Source of the DNA: Nitrosopumilus sp. UBA526
Lineage (GTDB): Archaea; Thermoproteota; Nitrososphaeria; Nitrososphaerales; Nitrosopumilaceae
DNA length: 64,000 bases
Assembly: GCA_002506665.1 (NCBI GenBank)
Contig: DAXZ01000053.1
Span: 1-64,000, forward strand
Reading direction: 5' to 3'
Shown: piece by piece, positions 16,614 to 25,466 of the stretch
Numbering within the stretch: position 1 is the first letter of the stretch
How the letters are laid out: the number at the start of each line of letters is the position of its first letter
Notes under the pieces: model-generated
What the model was told of the DNA's origin: nothing
What the model saw: the letters and a program-made list of their open reading frames with translations, nothing else
Databases searched by the model: none
Program-made: the position numbers and the translations under genes

Positions 16614-17923
16614 AAAAGCCAGATGTTGTCATCTAATGTAAGTGGCTGGTACGGCGCCCGGCCTCTGCTGATAATCATAATTTCTGCCTTCTTAATTGGA
16701 TTGGGTGACTCTGCGAGTGCCTCTAAAAGTTTCATAGACAGAATATCTTGTGGATAATTTTTGATTTTTTTCTCCAGTACAATCCTAGGTTGTTTACGTT
16801 TGGTTATTTCGGCCGCGCGGTTTATGAATCTGTCCCAATCCCCAGATCTCTTCAAAAGCGAAACTGGTAGGTATCTTCTGTCCCATAACCCTCGGTATTT
16901 GTAAAAGATTTCCTGATTATTTTTCCAATGCTCTGCAAGAACATCCAGAATATAATCGTCAGTACTGCGCAGATTTGAGAATTCTTTCCAGTGAAAAATT
17001 TTGGGCTCGATCATATCTTTCTTAACAAGATCTTTTACGGCAAGTTGAATCAGTGCATCTGTGGTTACAACCATGTGGTGCTGGTATAACCATTTGTACA
17101 TCTTGAATCTGGAATCAAGCATGTCCTCTACTGCACCTAGCGCTCTGTGATGTATTGCTAACTCATATTTTCCCATTCCATCTTTTTGTATTGACATATT
17201 CGTGATCACGCGCTCAGCATCAATTTGTCCATAGGTCACACCTGCCATCAGCGCATCGCGCAGGAGATAATCCATCCTGTCTGCATCTAGCTGGCCTGAG
17301 ATGATTTTTTTGAGAATGGAAAAACCCATGGGATTCTCACGCGCTATATCTCCAGACGGATTCTTGACGATCAGTGACGAGCATGCGACTGCCATCCCTG
17401 GACTATCTGCTTCAATGGTTTCCCTGATCTCTCCATTGTTGATAATTTTATACGAGTAATATTCGTGAATCGGAAGATCTTCTGTCTCAGACACATCGAA
17501 CAATTTTTTTGCCTCTGCTACCTCGTCTGATTTTTCTCCCATCGCCTCCCTCATTATTTCTTCTCCTGCATGAGAAAAGGGACCGTGTCCTATGTCATGG
17601 AACAAGCAGGCCAATCTTACGACTCTGATGATTATATCTGTAGACTCAATCTTGGGGAAAAGCTCCTTAAAATCGTCTTTGTGCAGGTTACCTAATAGAT
17701 GTGTGATGATCTTTGATCCCATGAATAATGACCCGATAACATGCTCAAGCCTGCTATGTAGCGCCCCAGGATATGTCAAAAACGCAGTAGAGTTTTGTCT
17801 TACCCTATGCAATCTGATAAATTCGGGCATCTGTATCAACTCATACTCTAGATCGGTCAGATGGATGTATCCATGTACCGGATCTCTTATGACATGCTCA
17901 GCCCGAATGTGTGGTATGTCCAA
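16415..17923 (-). CDS. HD-domain dNTP triphosphohydrolase (SAMHD1/dGTPase-like)
   Basis: Predicted to hydrolyse deoxynucleoside triphosphates to deoxynucleosides and triphosphate. It is 502 aa. The metal site is visible: His61 in LHSRLEH, His109-Asp110 in CLFHDIGHGPFSH, and the downstream Asp in QLDADRMDYLL. The N-terminus RDPVHGYIHL is typical of the SAMHD1-like archaeal/bacterial group (COG1078). The C-terminal third, after about residue 330, is less conserved. Its 3' end lies inside the tandem duplication and is duplicated downstream as a fragment. ATG start at 17923; no co-directional neighbour within 280 bases upstream. Confidence 0.9.
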   Translation of the reverse strand: MDIPHIRAEHVIRDPVHGYIHLTDLEYELIQMPEFIRLHRVRQNSTAFLTYPGALHSRLEHVIGSLFMGSKIITHLLGNLHKDDFKELFPKIESTDIIIRVVRLACLFHDIGHGPFSHAGEEIMREAMGEKSDEVAEAKKLFDVSETEDLPIHEYYSYKIINNGEIRETIEADSPGMAVACSSLIVKNPSGDIARENPMGFSILKKIISGQLDADRMDYLLRDALMAGVTYGQIDAERVITNMSIQKDGMGKYELAIHHRALGAVEDMLDSRFKMYKWLYQHHMVVTTDALIQLAVKDLVKKDMIEPKIFHWKEFSNLRSTDDYILDVLAEHWKNNQEIFYKYRGLWDRRYLPVSLLKRSGDWDRFINRAAEITKRKQPRIVLEKKIKNYPQDILSMKLLEALAESPNPIKKAEIMIISRGRAPYQPLTLDDNIWLFDGKDEMQELMSQSAYIKCINEEWTSFPGVYLPCLIPNIRKNKFSDDMKNEIMDMLIRVIFEKSRI

Positions 17924-18211
17924 CGATTTTTTATATCCACATCAACGTTAAAAACAATGGGTATTATGAAATCCATTTTTTTTCCTGACATGTGATCGCA
18001 ATACACAAATTAATATTTGTTCAGATTGTATATTTCAGCGATCAGGTTTCTCTATCATATGTGTGTGCTATTTGGGTATTATTCTTGGTAGGTCTAGGCA
18101 ACACACCGGTCTTTTTGTCCATTGGTCAGTGATTTTAGTAATCTTAATGCAGTTTTAATAATTTAATATCATTTTACTGCCTTTCTTTACATGGTTTGTA
18201 TTATTTTGATA

Positions 18212-18436
18212 TTAAATTACTCGTCTCTTACCGGCAACTAGTCTCTTCTTGTCTCGGCAGATTCCACAGAGATAACTCGCTAGGAATCCCTCTAGTTCTG
18301 CCTCAAATTCTTGGGTCTTGCAGTACCTCTCCCCGACCCGTAATGTTCCGGGTACCTGTTTGCCACAGCTAGTGCAATGAATATCTGCATCAAATTTAAT
18401 TCTCTTCTCGTTTTTAGAGACTCTGCCTAGTATCAT
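18212..18436 (-). CDS. Small zinc-ribbon protein, 74 aa
   Basis: Carries CTSCGKQ at about residue 21 and a second pair, CGICRDK, near residue 57, with a basic C-terminus ending KRRVI. The layout suggests a structural zinc ribbon with possible nucleic-acid binding. I do not recognise the family. It is divergent from the menA-like gene, with both promoters in the 80-base spacer. Confidence 0.6.
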   Translation of the reverse strand: MILGRVSKNEKRIKFDADIHCTSCGKQVPGTLRVGERYCKTQEFEAELEGFLASYLCGICRDKKRLVAGKRRVI

Positions 18437-18484
18437 GTATCTTTTGTGTTTGATTTTGATATAAACAGTGTGTGGGTATATCTC

Positions 18485-18493
18485 ATATATACT
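18485..18493 (+). promoter_or_regulatory. Box A promoter of the menA-like gene
   Basis: CATATATAC is centred about 28 bases before the ATG at 18517, consistent with a leaderless transcript. Confidence 0.4.
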
Positions 18494-18516
18494 GAAAATC
18501 TATCAGAGTAACTAGT

Positions 18517-19401
18517 ATGCTCACTGTATGGTTTCAGGTGATCAGGATAAGATTTCTACTTGCATCTGTAATTGCAGTCTCAGTTGGACTGTCACTGAAT
18601 TGGTGGCAGAGCTCGACAATTGATATCTTTGATGCGGCCCTGACTCTTGCAGGAGTCATCGCACTACATGCAAGCGTTGACCTGCTAAATGATTTTTGGG
18701 ATTTCAAGCGCGGCATTGATACTAAAACCACTAGGACAAAGATGAGCGGCGGAACAGGTGTACTGCCTAAAGGGTTACTCAAACCCTCATCAGTATATCG
18801 CGCCGGAATTGCATCATTAATCATTGGAACCGCGTTGGGCGGATACTTTGTCATAACTGACGGTATCACTATAGCGCTAATCCTGGGGTTTGCAGTCTTG
18901 TCTATCTATTTTTATTCCACAAAGATTGTTGATTCTGGACTAGGCGAGTTCTTTGTTGCAGCAAAGGGGGCAATGATAGTTATTGGAACTTTTTTTATCC
19001 AGTCAGGTGAAATTACAGCAGAGTCAATACTTGCAGGAATAGTTGTCGGGTCTCTGTCATCTCTGGTGCTCTTTATTGCATCATTTCCAGACCATGATGC
19101 AGACAAATCAAAGGGCAGAAAGACTCTGGTCATAATTGTAGGTAAACAAAAGGCGGCCAAACTCTTTTGGCTCTATCCTGCCGTATCGTATGGTGCCCTA
19201 GTTCTAGGCGTAATATCGGGTGTTTTCCCATTATTCTCACTGCTGGCTCTGCTTGGGGTGCCGTTGTTGATACATTCCGGCATTGGCCTGCACAAAAACT
19301 ATGACTCTGTTAATCTGCTTGTTCCATACATGTCATCGACTCTTTTGTATAGTAGAATTACAGGAGCGTTGTTTATTGTCGGATTTTTGCTGAGACTCTA
19401 G
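18517..19401 (+). CDS. UbiA-family prenyltransferase (MenA-like)
   Basis: Integral membrane enzyme of 294 aa with eight to nine predicted helices. It joins a polyprenyl chain to an aromatic acceptor. The first Asp-rich motif is NDFWDFKRGID (58-68), the form typical of MenA-like 1,4-dihydroxy-2-naphthoate prenyltransferases. The second is DHDADKSKGRKTL near residue 192. The presence of complex I and a polyprenyl diphosphate synthase nearby fits quinone synthesis, but other UbiA enzymes (lipid, heme) share the fold, so the acceptor is inferred. Confidence 0.8.
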   Translation: MLTVWFQVIRIRFLLASVIAVSVGLSLNWWQSSTIDIFDAALTLAGVIALHASVDLLNDFWDFKRGIDTKTTRTKMSGGTGVLPKGLLKPSSVYRAGIASLIIGTALGGYFVITDGITIALILGFAVLSIYFYSTKIVDSGLGEFFVAAKGAMIVIGTFFIQSGEITAESILAGIVVGSLSSLVLFIASFPDHDADKSKGRKTLVIIVGKQKAAKLFWLYPAVSYGALVLGVISGVFPLFSLLALLGVPLLIHSGIGLHKNYDSVNLLVPYMSSTLLYSRITGALFIVGFLLRL

Positions 19402-19432
19402 ACATAAATTTAACAACTATACAGAGATCTCA

Positions 19433-20533
19433 ATGATCCCCGGATATGCGACATTTGAAGGAACACAGAGATTTGCTGATAATTCGGGCGTGAATCAAGA
19501 CAATTTTAGGAAATTTGCAAATCTGACGCTCTCGAATGTAGGTATCGGCACATATCTTGGCGATGCTGATGCAAAGACTGACAAGCTGGTAACAGATGCT
19601 GTAAAGCAGTCCCTCCTGTCTGGAATCAATGTTATAGACACTGCAATAAACTATCGCTCACAAAAGGCAGAGCGGTCAATAGGCAAGGCAGTCTCTGAAC
19701 TAATTCATGATGGCAAGATATCACGAGACCAGTTCTTTGTCAGCTCAAAAAACGGCTATCTCACAAATGACGCTGATGTTAACCTGGAATTTTGGGAGTA
19801 TGTAAAGGAGGAATATTCTCAAAAAGGCATCATAAAGGAGGGTGACGTTACCTCTGGCTATCACTGTATGACTAGGAGATACCTCTCAGACCAGCTTGAT
19901 AGAAGCTTGAAAAATTTGGGCCTTGAGTGTCTTGATCTTTTGTATCTGCATAATGCAGTTGAGGGACAGATTAAGGATGTATCAAAAAAAGTGTTCATGG
20001 AGAATCTAAAGTCTGTCTTTGAGCTGTATGAGCAAAAACGTTCAGAAGGCAAGATAAAGTTTTACGGCATGGCCACTTGGGAGTGCTTTCGAGTTCCAAA
20101 AGATAATCCGCAATATCTCTCACTTGAGGGCATAGTAGATATGGCAAAAGAGATAGGCGGTGAGGGCCACGGACTCAGATTCATACAGCTTCCCTACAAC
20201 ATGAACTATGATCAGGCACTGCTTGCAAAGAATCAATCACTTGGTGCAGAATCAGTATCTGTTCTAGAGGCATCTATAAAATTAGGTGTAGGTGTATTTA
20301 CAAGCGTTCCATTTATGCAAGGAAGGCTGTTATCACCTGGCGTGCTGCCTGATTTTAATGAACTAGAGCCCTCTTTGCGTGCATTACAGTTTATTCGCTC
20401 AACGCCCGGAGTCTTAGCGCCACTAGTGGGTCAGAAATCCCCCGAACATGTATCAGAGAATCTCAAAATCATGAATATACCTACGATGACTGAGGAGGAA
20501 TTTCTTGTGCTGATAAAGAAACTAACCTCGTGA
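19433..20533 (+). CDS. Aldo/keto reductase family protein
   Basis: NADPH-dependent oxidoreductase fold, 366 aa. The N-terminal segment with GIGTYLGDADAKTD, then NVIDTAINYRSQKAERSIGKAV (the catalytic Asp/Tyr region, about residues 66-88), the catalytic-Lys candidate in FVSSKNGYL, and LDLLYLHNAVEG with the His are all recognisable. It is longer than the usual 280-330 aa because of an insertion around residues 110-140. The substrate is unknown. It stands alone between the menA-like gene and a small gene on the same strand. Confidence 0.85.
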   Translation: MIPGYATFEGTQRFADNSGVNQDNFRKFANLTLSNVGIGTYLGDADAKTDKLVTDAVKQSLLSGINVIDTAINYRSQKAERSIGKAVSELIHDGKISRDQFFVSSKNGYLTNDADVNLEFWEYVKEEYSQKGIIKEGDVTSGYHCMTRRYLSDQLDRSLKNLGLECLDLLYLHNAVEGQIKDVSKKVFMENLKSVFELYEQKRSEGKIKFYGMATWECFRVPKDNPQYLSLEGIVDMAKEIGGEGHGLRFIQLPYNMNYDQALLAKNQSLGAESVSVLEASIKLGVGVFTSVPFMQGRLLSPGVLPDFNELEPSLRALQFIRSTPGVLAPLVGQKSPEHVSENLKIMNIPTMTEEEFLVLIKKLTS

Positions 20534-20583
20534 CTATGTGTAGAAAGATAATAAATGAGTGAAATCTAAGGTGACATAGTAAT

Positions 20584-20949
20584 TTGTCTGATAAAATATA
20601 CGATTATACAAAGATCTGCAACTCGATACTTGGCATCGACTCTAAAATCCGCTTTGCCGGAGTTATAAATGAACGGGGGCACTTGGTTGCAGGCGGGATG
20701 AAGGAAAACACCGAGCCACTAGAGAGCGAAAAGGATGATGAGATGATCTTTATGGAGCTTGCATTGCGTGTCAAGATGAGAAGAGAGTTTGATACGCAGC
20801 TAGGCCCTGTCAACTTTGCTATGGCTTCTCGTGAACGGATCCTTGCAATCAGCGTACTGATTAATGATGATATCGTGTATGTTGTAGCAGAGCCTGATGC
20901 AGACTATGGCACACTACCAAAAAAGATTCTCAACATAGTCCATGCCTGA
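20584..20949 (+). CDS. Conserved-type small protein, profilin/roadblock-like, 121 aa
   Basis: TTG start, no signal peptide. The pattern of a helix, then IRFAGVINERGHLVAGGMKE, and a later strand ILAISVLINDDIVYVVAEP resembles the alpha/beta fold of roadblock or profilin-like sensors, which bind GTPases or report signals in archaea. It may belong to a thaumarchaeal family of such proteins (DUF6659-like). The role is unknown; there is no fused domain and no obvious partner gene. Confidence 0.55.
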   Translation: MSDKIYDYTKICNSILGIDSKIRFAGVINERGHLVAGGMKENTEPLESEKDDEMIFMELALRVKMRREFDTQLGPVNFAMASRERILAISVLINDDIVYVVAEPDADYGTLPKKILNIVHA

Positions 20950-21015
20950 GTGAGATATTGTGTCATGAACCCCGACCCACCAGGATGCTTCTAAATCAAG
21001 CTATAAATTGAATTC

Positions 21016-21177
21016 ATGAATAAAAGATTTGTGCCAGTGGATCCTGTATGTGGAATTGAACTAGACTTGGAACTAGCGTTACTTTATGACCATGATGGGA
21101 AAAAATTCTATTTCTGCTGTAATGGGTGCAGACAAATCTTTATCAAAAAGCCTAGAAAATACAAAAATAACACCTAG
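21016..21177 (+). CDS. YHS-domain metal-binding protein, 53 aa
   Basis: A single YHS domain: VDPVCGIEL at 8-16 supplies the first cysteine, then YFCCNGCRQIF at about 33-43 and a final KPRKY. YHS domains bind or sense copper and other soft metals and often accompany copper ATPases or MerR regulators. The full motif order DPVCG...YFCC.GCR...P.KY is intact. Its stop overlaps the 3' end of the convergent asparagine-synthase-like gene by four bases. Confidence 0.75.
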   Translation: MNKRFVPVDPVCGIELDLELALLYDHDGKKFYFCCNGCRQIFIKKPRKYKNNT

Positions 21178-22115
21178 ATGGGAAAAGCCCCACACATCCT
21201 ACAAAACTTTGAATCGCCAACATGTTGCTTGCAGTACGGACATGCCTTGCCTGATTTTACATCTGACAAAACACCAAATAATTTTTTATAGACCTCGTAA
21301 TAGTGCATTGACTCCCTGCTTCTAATTATGACTCCGTCTGCATCCTCAACTGTCAATTTCTTTTCAACAAACTTTTCTTCATCTATTACTGAATCAAACA
21401 GACTAGTCAGTCCTGCTGTTCCTGCACCGTCTTGCATCGGGGATTTTTCCCTCCAGGCTATCTGCTCTGGAATGTATTCCTCAAAGGTCTTTCGCAATAT
21501 CCACTTTCCATGTATCTTTCCGTCTCGGTCTCGGACTTTGAGGCTTGCGGGAATCTCTTTTGCAATATCTATGATTCTCTGATTCAGAAATGGTGATTCT
21601 ATGGAGACGCCTAGAGCCTTGCCTATCTCTTGTGTTGGAAAGTGCATAACTGAGCAGATCCTCTTTATCTCTTTTTCCAATTCATCGCCGGACTTTTTTG
21701 CAAGAAAACTATACCCTGCAAACAACTCGTCGGCACCATCTCCTGTGATTATGTGGTCTTTTCCTTGGTCCTTTGCCCATTTGATTGCCATATACATTAC
21801 AACATTGTTGCGAATCTCAATATCATTGAAATTCTTTAAAATTCTGACAGTCTCCTCTACAGCTTCAAGAATTGCGGCAGTCTTGACGTTGTGAATTGTA
21901 AGCGGCAGCTGTAACTCCTTTGAGATCATCTGGCAGTATGTTAAATCAGTCGATACAAAATCCTCGGCAATGACTGTAACTGCCTCTAATTTCTGTCTCA
22001 GGAGATATGATATAATGGAGCTATCAAGTCCGCCTGACAATGAGATTAGGTCAGAACTGCACTCGTTGCATGACTCTGATAACGCATTGTAAATATCCTG
22101 TGACCACTCTTTCAA
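21174..22115 (-). CDS. Asparagine synthetase-like protein, synthetase domain only, with C-terminal zinc ribbon
   Basis: ATP-pyrophosphatase fold of the AsnB C-terminal domain. The PP-loop SLSGGLDSS lies near residues 26-34 and ITGDGADELFAGYSFL near 122-137. The N-terminal glutaminase domain with its Cys2 nucleophile is missing, so the ammonia source differs or it uses another substrate. After about residue 285 come CPYCKQH and CRMCGAFPI, a zinc ribbon not normally in AsnB. The TTG at 22115 is chosen; the frame stays open further upstream but would overlap the divergent regulator and its promoter. 313 aa. Confidence 0.75.
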   Translation of the reverse strand: MKEWSQDIYNALSESCNECSSDLISLSGGLDSSIISYLLRQKLEAVTVIAEDFVSTDLTYCQMISKELQLPLTIHNVKTAAILEAVEETVRILKNFNDIEIRNNVVMYMAIKWAKDQGKDHIITGDGADELFAGYSFLAKKSGDELEKEIKRICSVMHFPTQEIGKALGVSIESPFLNQRIIDIAKEIPASLKVRDRDGKIHGKWILRKTFEEYIPEQIAWREKSPMQDGAGTAGLTSLFDSVIDEEKFVEKKLTVEDADGVIIRSRESMHYYEVYKKLFGVLSDVKSGKACPYCKQHVGDSKFCRMCGAFPI

Positions 22116-22186
22116 TACTGTAAGGCATGTTCTTGAAATTAAAATAGCTATGCCTAACTTGGATTTATGTGACAAATTATTGTAAA

Positions 22187-22194
22187 CTTTAAAT
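22187..22194. promoter_or_regulatory. Shared box A between the asn-like gene and the XRE regulator
   Basis: CTTTAAAT lies 29 bases before the TTG of the regulator at 22219 (leaderless). Read on the other strand as ATTTAAAG, it could also serve the divergent gene, with a 5' leader of about 45 bases. Confidence 0.35.
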
Positions 22195-22218
22195 CCTTTA
22201 TCTGATTCTTGAGAGATA

Positions 22219-22635
22219 TTGCTACTACCTGCCGAGATTGAATCCAAGACACTGATTCCTGCATTACGGGCTATCCTTGCCAAAAAACTTGCCGAAGATC
22301 ATAATATTCGTGAAGATGAAATCTCAAAGATGCTTGGTGTAACCCAGGCTGCAATTAGCAACTACATTCGGGGTACACGTGGTGACCCATCACTGATTGC
22401 CAAACTCTTGGCAGAAAAGCAAGTTGCCATCATGATAAATGAACTATGTGATAGTTTGTCATCTGACATGGCATACACTCCATCTAACCTTTCAAAGTTC
22501 ATAGGACTGTGCAACTATATCAAATCAAGTCTGCTAATCTGTGAGATTCATCACAACTTGGAATCTAATATTGATGAGCAGGTATGCAAAGAGTGTGAGA
22601 ACATGTTACTCAAAGGACCCGGAAGTGTCTACTGA
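22219..22635 (+). CDS. XRE-type helix-turn-helix regulator with C-terminal Cys motif
   Basis: 138 aa, TTG start. A helix-turn-helix is seen at about residues 34-58 (ISKMLGVTQAAISNYIRGT), typical of archaeal XRE regulators of the COG2522 group. The C-terminal part holds Cys residues in IGLCNY, LLICEIHH and VCKECEN, a possible metal or redox site. Related archaeal proteins are sometimes fused to thiamin-phosphate synthase and regulate thiamin genes; no such fusion exists here. It overlaps the 3' end of convergent alba by seven bases. Confidence 0.8.
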   Translation: MLLPAEIESKTLIPALRAILAKKLAEDHNIREDEISKMLGVTQAAISNYIRGTRGDPSLIAKLLAEKQVAIMINELCDSLSSDMAYTPSNLSKFIGLCNYIKSSLLICEIHHNLESNIDEQVCKECENMLLKGPGSVY

Positions 22636-22934
22636 GTCTTTGCCAGAATAATCTCTATAGTCGATATCATCCTACCAATACCTGCGGCATCTACTGTATC
22701 TAGTGTAATCTTTTGAACTCGGATGTTGCCTTTGAGCATCTTTTCTGTAATTATGTTTGCTACAGCTACTGCATTTGGAATTGATTTATCCTTTGATTTT
22801 AAAATCACTTTGTCCTTTTTATCAAACATGTTCATTACCTCAAGGGCAATCTCCATTACGGGATAATTCCCAATCTGCATTGTGGTCACCGTCTGTTCTT
22901 GACTTTGTAAGTTAACTGTCTCCTCCATTAGCAT
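22629..22934 (-). CDS. albA: DNA/RNA-binding chromatin protein Alba
   Basis: Small dimeric nucleoid protein, 101 aa. The Alba core is intact: the YPVMEIALEVMNMF helix, the SIPNAVAVANIITEKM helix with the DNA-contacting loop, NIRVQKITLDT strands and GRMISTIEIILAK at the end. The N-terminal 15 residues are acidic/polar rather than the basic tail of some Albas, and the Lys that is acetylated in Sulfolobus Alba is not obvious. ATG at 22934 or at 22928 (MEETV). Confidence 0.92.
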   Translation of the reverse strand: MLMEETVNLQSQEQTVTTMQIGNYPVMEIALEVMNMFDKKDKVILKSKDKSIPNAVAVANIITEKMLKGNIRVQKITLDTVDAAGIGRMISTIEIILAKTQ

Positions 22935-22985
22935 TATTCAACATTTAGAAATTTTATGATCTTTTAAGTTTTATCGACCATTGAT

Positions 22986-23471
22986 TCATTTTTCAAAATA
23001 ATCAATTGGTATGTTTTGATAATCCCCGTTTGGCAGAACCCTTCGTATTGTGATTGGAATTACTCTCTTCTCTAGTTCTTCCATTGAGATATCCAACGAA
23101 ATTCTTGCAGTCTTTGGGATCTGGATAAAGGGGGGTGCTCCCTGCGATAGCTGCAATGCCCTTGCTCCCATAATTCTTGCTTTCTCAAACCTTGTTAGTG
23201 TTGGCGGCCCTATTGTAATTTTATTTTTTTCACAGGGAATCTCTACGATATCATGCTCCACAATCTTTTCAATAACCTCTCGTTGCTCGATCTCTTTGAT
23301 TCTCTTTTCAAGCTTGCCTTGTTCTTTTTCAGTTAATGGTTCTACGAGGTCTTTTCTATCGATTAGCTTGCGGTATGTCTCTAGTGCCTTGTTTAATCCT
23401 GTATTTTCTTTACTTTCTGGTTCTTCAGATGCTGTAGATTCTGATAACACTGGTTCCTTAACATCTGCCAA
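22986..23471 (-). CDS. rpo6: DNA-directed RNA polymerase subunit Rpo6 (RpoK)
   Basis: Omega/RPB6 family subunit that helps assemble the polymerase clamp. The core lies in the C-terminal half: LTRFEKARIMGARALQLSQGAPPFI, then ELEKRVIPITIRRVLPNGDYQNI, both classic. The N-terminal 80 residues are acidic and charged, longer than in most archaea but eukaryote-like in composition. TTG start at 23471, with box A GTTTAAAAG about 23 bases upstream. 161 aa. Confidence 0.93.
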   Translation of the reverse strand: MADVKEPVLSESTASEEPESKENTGLNKALETYRKLIDRKDLVEPLTEKEQGKLEKRIKEIEQREVIEKIVEHDIVEIPCEKNKITIGPPTLTRFEKARIMGARALQLSQGAPPFIQIPKTARISLDISMEELEKRVIPITIRRVLPNGDYQNIPIDYFEK

Positions 23472-23559
23472 GTAAGAAAATTTCTTTTAAACGTTATTTA
23501 ACTGCTCGTTTCTATACGGTCTCCCCAAAATCAACCTGTCTGTGTTATTCAGATGTTAA

Positions 23560-23580
23560 GGCCGTGAAACCCCCACGGCC
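23560..23580. other. GC-rich hairpin between rpo6 and the 23659-24000 gene
   Basis: GGCCGTG and CACGGCC pair perfectly around a 7-base loop. There is no T-tract on either strand, so it does not look like an archaeal terminator. It lies about 90 bases upstream of rpo6 and about 80 bases after the stop of the gene at 23659. Confidence 0.5.
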
Positions 23581-23658
23581 CCCACCCTTATCTGTCATAG
23601 GAGATGACAAAATTGGGAACAAACATCATCTTTCTACTTGATTCTAACTCTGGAGGCA

Positions 23659-24000
23659 TTAACAACGTGTTCTTTCTTTTAATGTAATAATTGAGCGTAA
23701 AATTAAACTCGAGATCCCAATAGTTGATGTAAGAAACTCGGCCGCCCTTGCAAGCGGATTCTTGCCACGAAACCCCTCATCATAAATCATCTCAACTGAA
23801 CCACGGTCAGTATCAACAAACGAGGTAATCAGTGAAAACACACCTAAACGCTCATCGGTATCTTCAGTGTAGAGGCGCAACTCTACTTTGGAAATTATAA
23901 ATTCGTCTTGACCAAAGTCCCCTGATAACAACACCCGTACGTCATCAGGCGTTTTGTCTACTCTGCTGGGATCATGCAGATCAATTATGTTTGGCGGCAT
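23659..24000 (-). CDS. Hypothetical protein, 113 aa
   Basis: Not recognised. A mostly hydrophilic N-terminal half with beta-like strands (DDVRVLLSGDFG, FIISKVELRLYT) is followed by a hydrophobic stretch TIGISSLILRSIIT near the C-terminus, which might be a membrane anchor or core helix. ATG start at 24000; divergent from dys with 80 bases between. Confidence 0.55.
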   Translation of the reverse strand: MPPNIIDLHDPSRVDKTPDDVRVLLSGDFGQDEFIISKVELRLYTEDTDERLGVFSLITSFVDTDRGSVEMIYDEGFRGKNPLARAAEFLTSTIGISSLILRSIITLKERTRC

Positions 24001-24050
24001 TACAAATTAGGTAATAACTTGAGGCATTTTAAATCAGGCGTTGCGATAGC

Positions 24051-24058
24051 ATTATTTA
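24051..24058 (+). promoter_or_regulatory. Box A promoter of the deoxyhypusine synthase gene
   Basis: ATTATTTA is centred 26 bases before the ATG at 24081, matching a leaderless start. Confidence 0.45.
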
Positions 24059-24080
24059 CTGAAAAAACGGATTTTTATCT

Positions 24081-25151
24081 ATGGATCCGCACACGTTTCA
24101 CGGCAAAGATATTCCCCACATAAGACTAGATCCTAAAATGACCATAGAGGACTTGGTAGATGTCTTTGCAAACTCTGGGTTCAATGGCAGACAGCTCGGA
24201 GATGCAGCAAAACTCTATGCCAAAATGATTCAAGAAGATGCAACAATCTGCCTTACAGTATCAGGCGCCATGACGCCAGTAGGGTTTGGCGGGATAATCA
24301 AGACCCTCATTGAGCGAGGATTTGTGGATTGGATTGTGACTACGGGGGCAAACGTGTACCATGAAGATCATTTTGCCTGGGGACTGCCAGTCAAACAGGG
24401 AAGCTTTGATGTAGATGACATGAAACTATACGAGAACGAGATTGTCAGGATTAGGGACGTATACATTAAATTTAATGAGACGCTAGAGGCCCAAGACCAA
24501 CTAGTACAAAAGATGGTTGATAAGCATTTTACAGACCGACCGTTTACAACTGCAGAGTTTTGTAATCTGATGGGCAAGCTGAGCAAAGAGGGCGCCAAAT
24601 ATCCTGAAAAGAGCTTTGTAACTGCGGCATATGATTATGATGTTCCAGTATACATCTCCACCATAAAGGACTCGTCACTGGCATTGAATCTGGCAGTTCA
24701 CAGACTGCGGGGAAAAACATACAGCTTGGATTTTGTAAGAGAAATTATTGAACAGGCAGCAATCATCTATGACTCGGAAAAATCAGGAATATTGGAGCTT
24801 GGTGGAGGGGTGCCAAAGAACACTGCCCAGCAGACAGGCCCGCTACTGGATCAAATTCTAAAACGAAACGATGGAGGACAAGACTATATCATTCAAATAA
24901 CTGACGCGCATCCTGATACTGGAGGTCTGTCTGGTGCTACACTGCAAGAGGGCAAGAGTTGGGGCAAAATTAAAGATGCACATACTGGGATGGTCACAGT
25001 TTATGCAGATGTAACTATAGCGTTTCCTATTCTTGCACTATATGTTCTAAGCAACCAAAACACAAGAAAACCAAAGAGGCTCTACAAAAAACTAAATCAA
25101 CTGTACAAAAACCTAAGTGACGACTATTTCAAAAACCCGCCTGCACACTAA
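24081..25151 (+). CDS. dys: Deoxyhypusine synthase
   Basis: Transfers the aminobutyl group of spermidine to a lysine of translation factor aIF5A, using NAD. It is 356 aa. Recognisable parts are the MTIEDLVDVFANSGFNGRQL N-terminal helix, LTVSGAMTPVGFGG with NAD-site residues, IVTTGANVYHED, and ELGGGVPKNTAQQ with the catalytic lysine near residue 253. GVPKN is the DHS-like/archaeal form. An agmatinase at 35550 could supply the polyamine. Its 3' end overlaps the convergent small zinc-finger gene by four bases. Confidence 0.92.
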   Translation: MDPHTFHGKDIPHIRLDPKMTIEDLVDVFANSGFNGRQLGDAAKLYAKMIQEDATICLTVSGAMTPVGFGGIIKTLIERGFVDWIVTTGANVYHEDHFAWGLPVKQGSFDVDDMKLYENEIVRIRDVYIKFNETLEAQDQLVQKMVDKHFTDRPFTTAEFCNLMGKLSKEGAKYPEKSFVTAAYDYDVPVYISTIKDSSLALNLAVHRLRGKTYSLDFVREIIEQAAIIYDSEKSGILELGGGVPKNTAQQTGPLLDQILKRNDGGQDYIIQITDAHPDTGGLSGATLQEGKSWGKIKDAHTGMVTVYADVTIAFPILALYVLSNQNTRKPKRLYKKLNQLYKNLSDDYFKNPPAH

Positions 25152-25360
25152 AACCTGTCAAATCTGGCACGTTCTAGTTCTCTGTCATCTTTGGATTCTT
25201 TTTTGTATTCCTTGTAGTGTTCTTTGCAAAGGGCAGTCTTTTTGCCTGCCGAGTTTACCCGCAGTCCGGCACCCTCTACCTTGCCGGTGTTCAGGGAGCG
25301 TACGCCGTCCTTGTCACAGCCCTCAAAATTGCATTTTGCGCCTTTGGCTATTATTCCCAT
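25148..25360 (-). CDS. Small Cys/His zinc-finger protein, 70 aa
   Basis: Contains CNFEGCDKDG (residues 10-19) and ALCKEHYKEY (residues 43-52), giving a CxxxxC plus CxxH metal site, and a strongly charged C-terminus with a basic/acidic helix. Unknown function. It sits between dys and S25e, so a translation-related role is possible but unproven. Confidence 0.6.
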   Translation of the reverse strand: MGIIAKGAKCNFEGCDKDGVRSLNTGKVEGAGLRVNSAGKKTALCKEHYKEYKKESKDDRELERARFDRF

Positions 25361-25435
25361 AAATATGGATGATCGAGATGTTATTTATACTTGAAAGCAT
25401 TCTTTTGCCCTGTGTGACAAAAATCCAGTTTTATC

Positions 25436-25443
25436 GTTTATAA
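25436..25443 (+). promoter_or_regulatory. Box A promoter of rps25e
   Basis: GTTTATAA is centred 27 bases before the ATG at 25467, consistent with leaderless transcription. Confidence 0.45.
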
Positions 25444-25466
25444 GTGGAATATTTTTTTCCAAAGTT

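Noticed and set aside
23560..23580. Rho-independent-type terminator
   Set aside because: The hairpin lacks a T-tract on either strand and archaeal terminators are usually T-rich runs.
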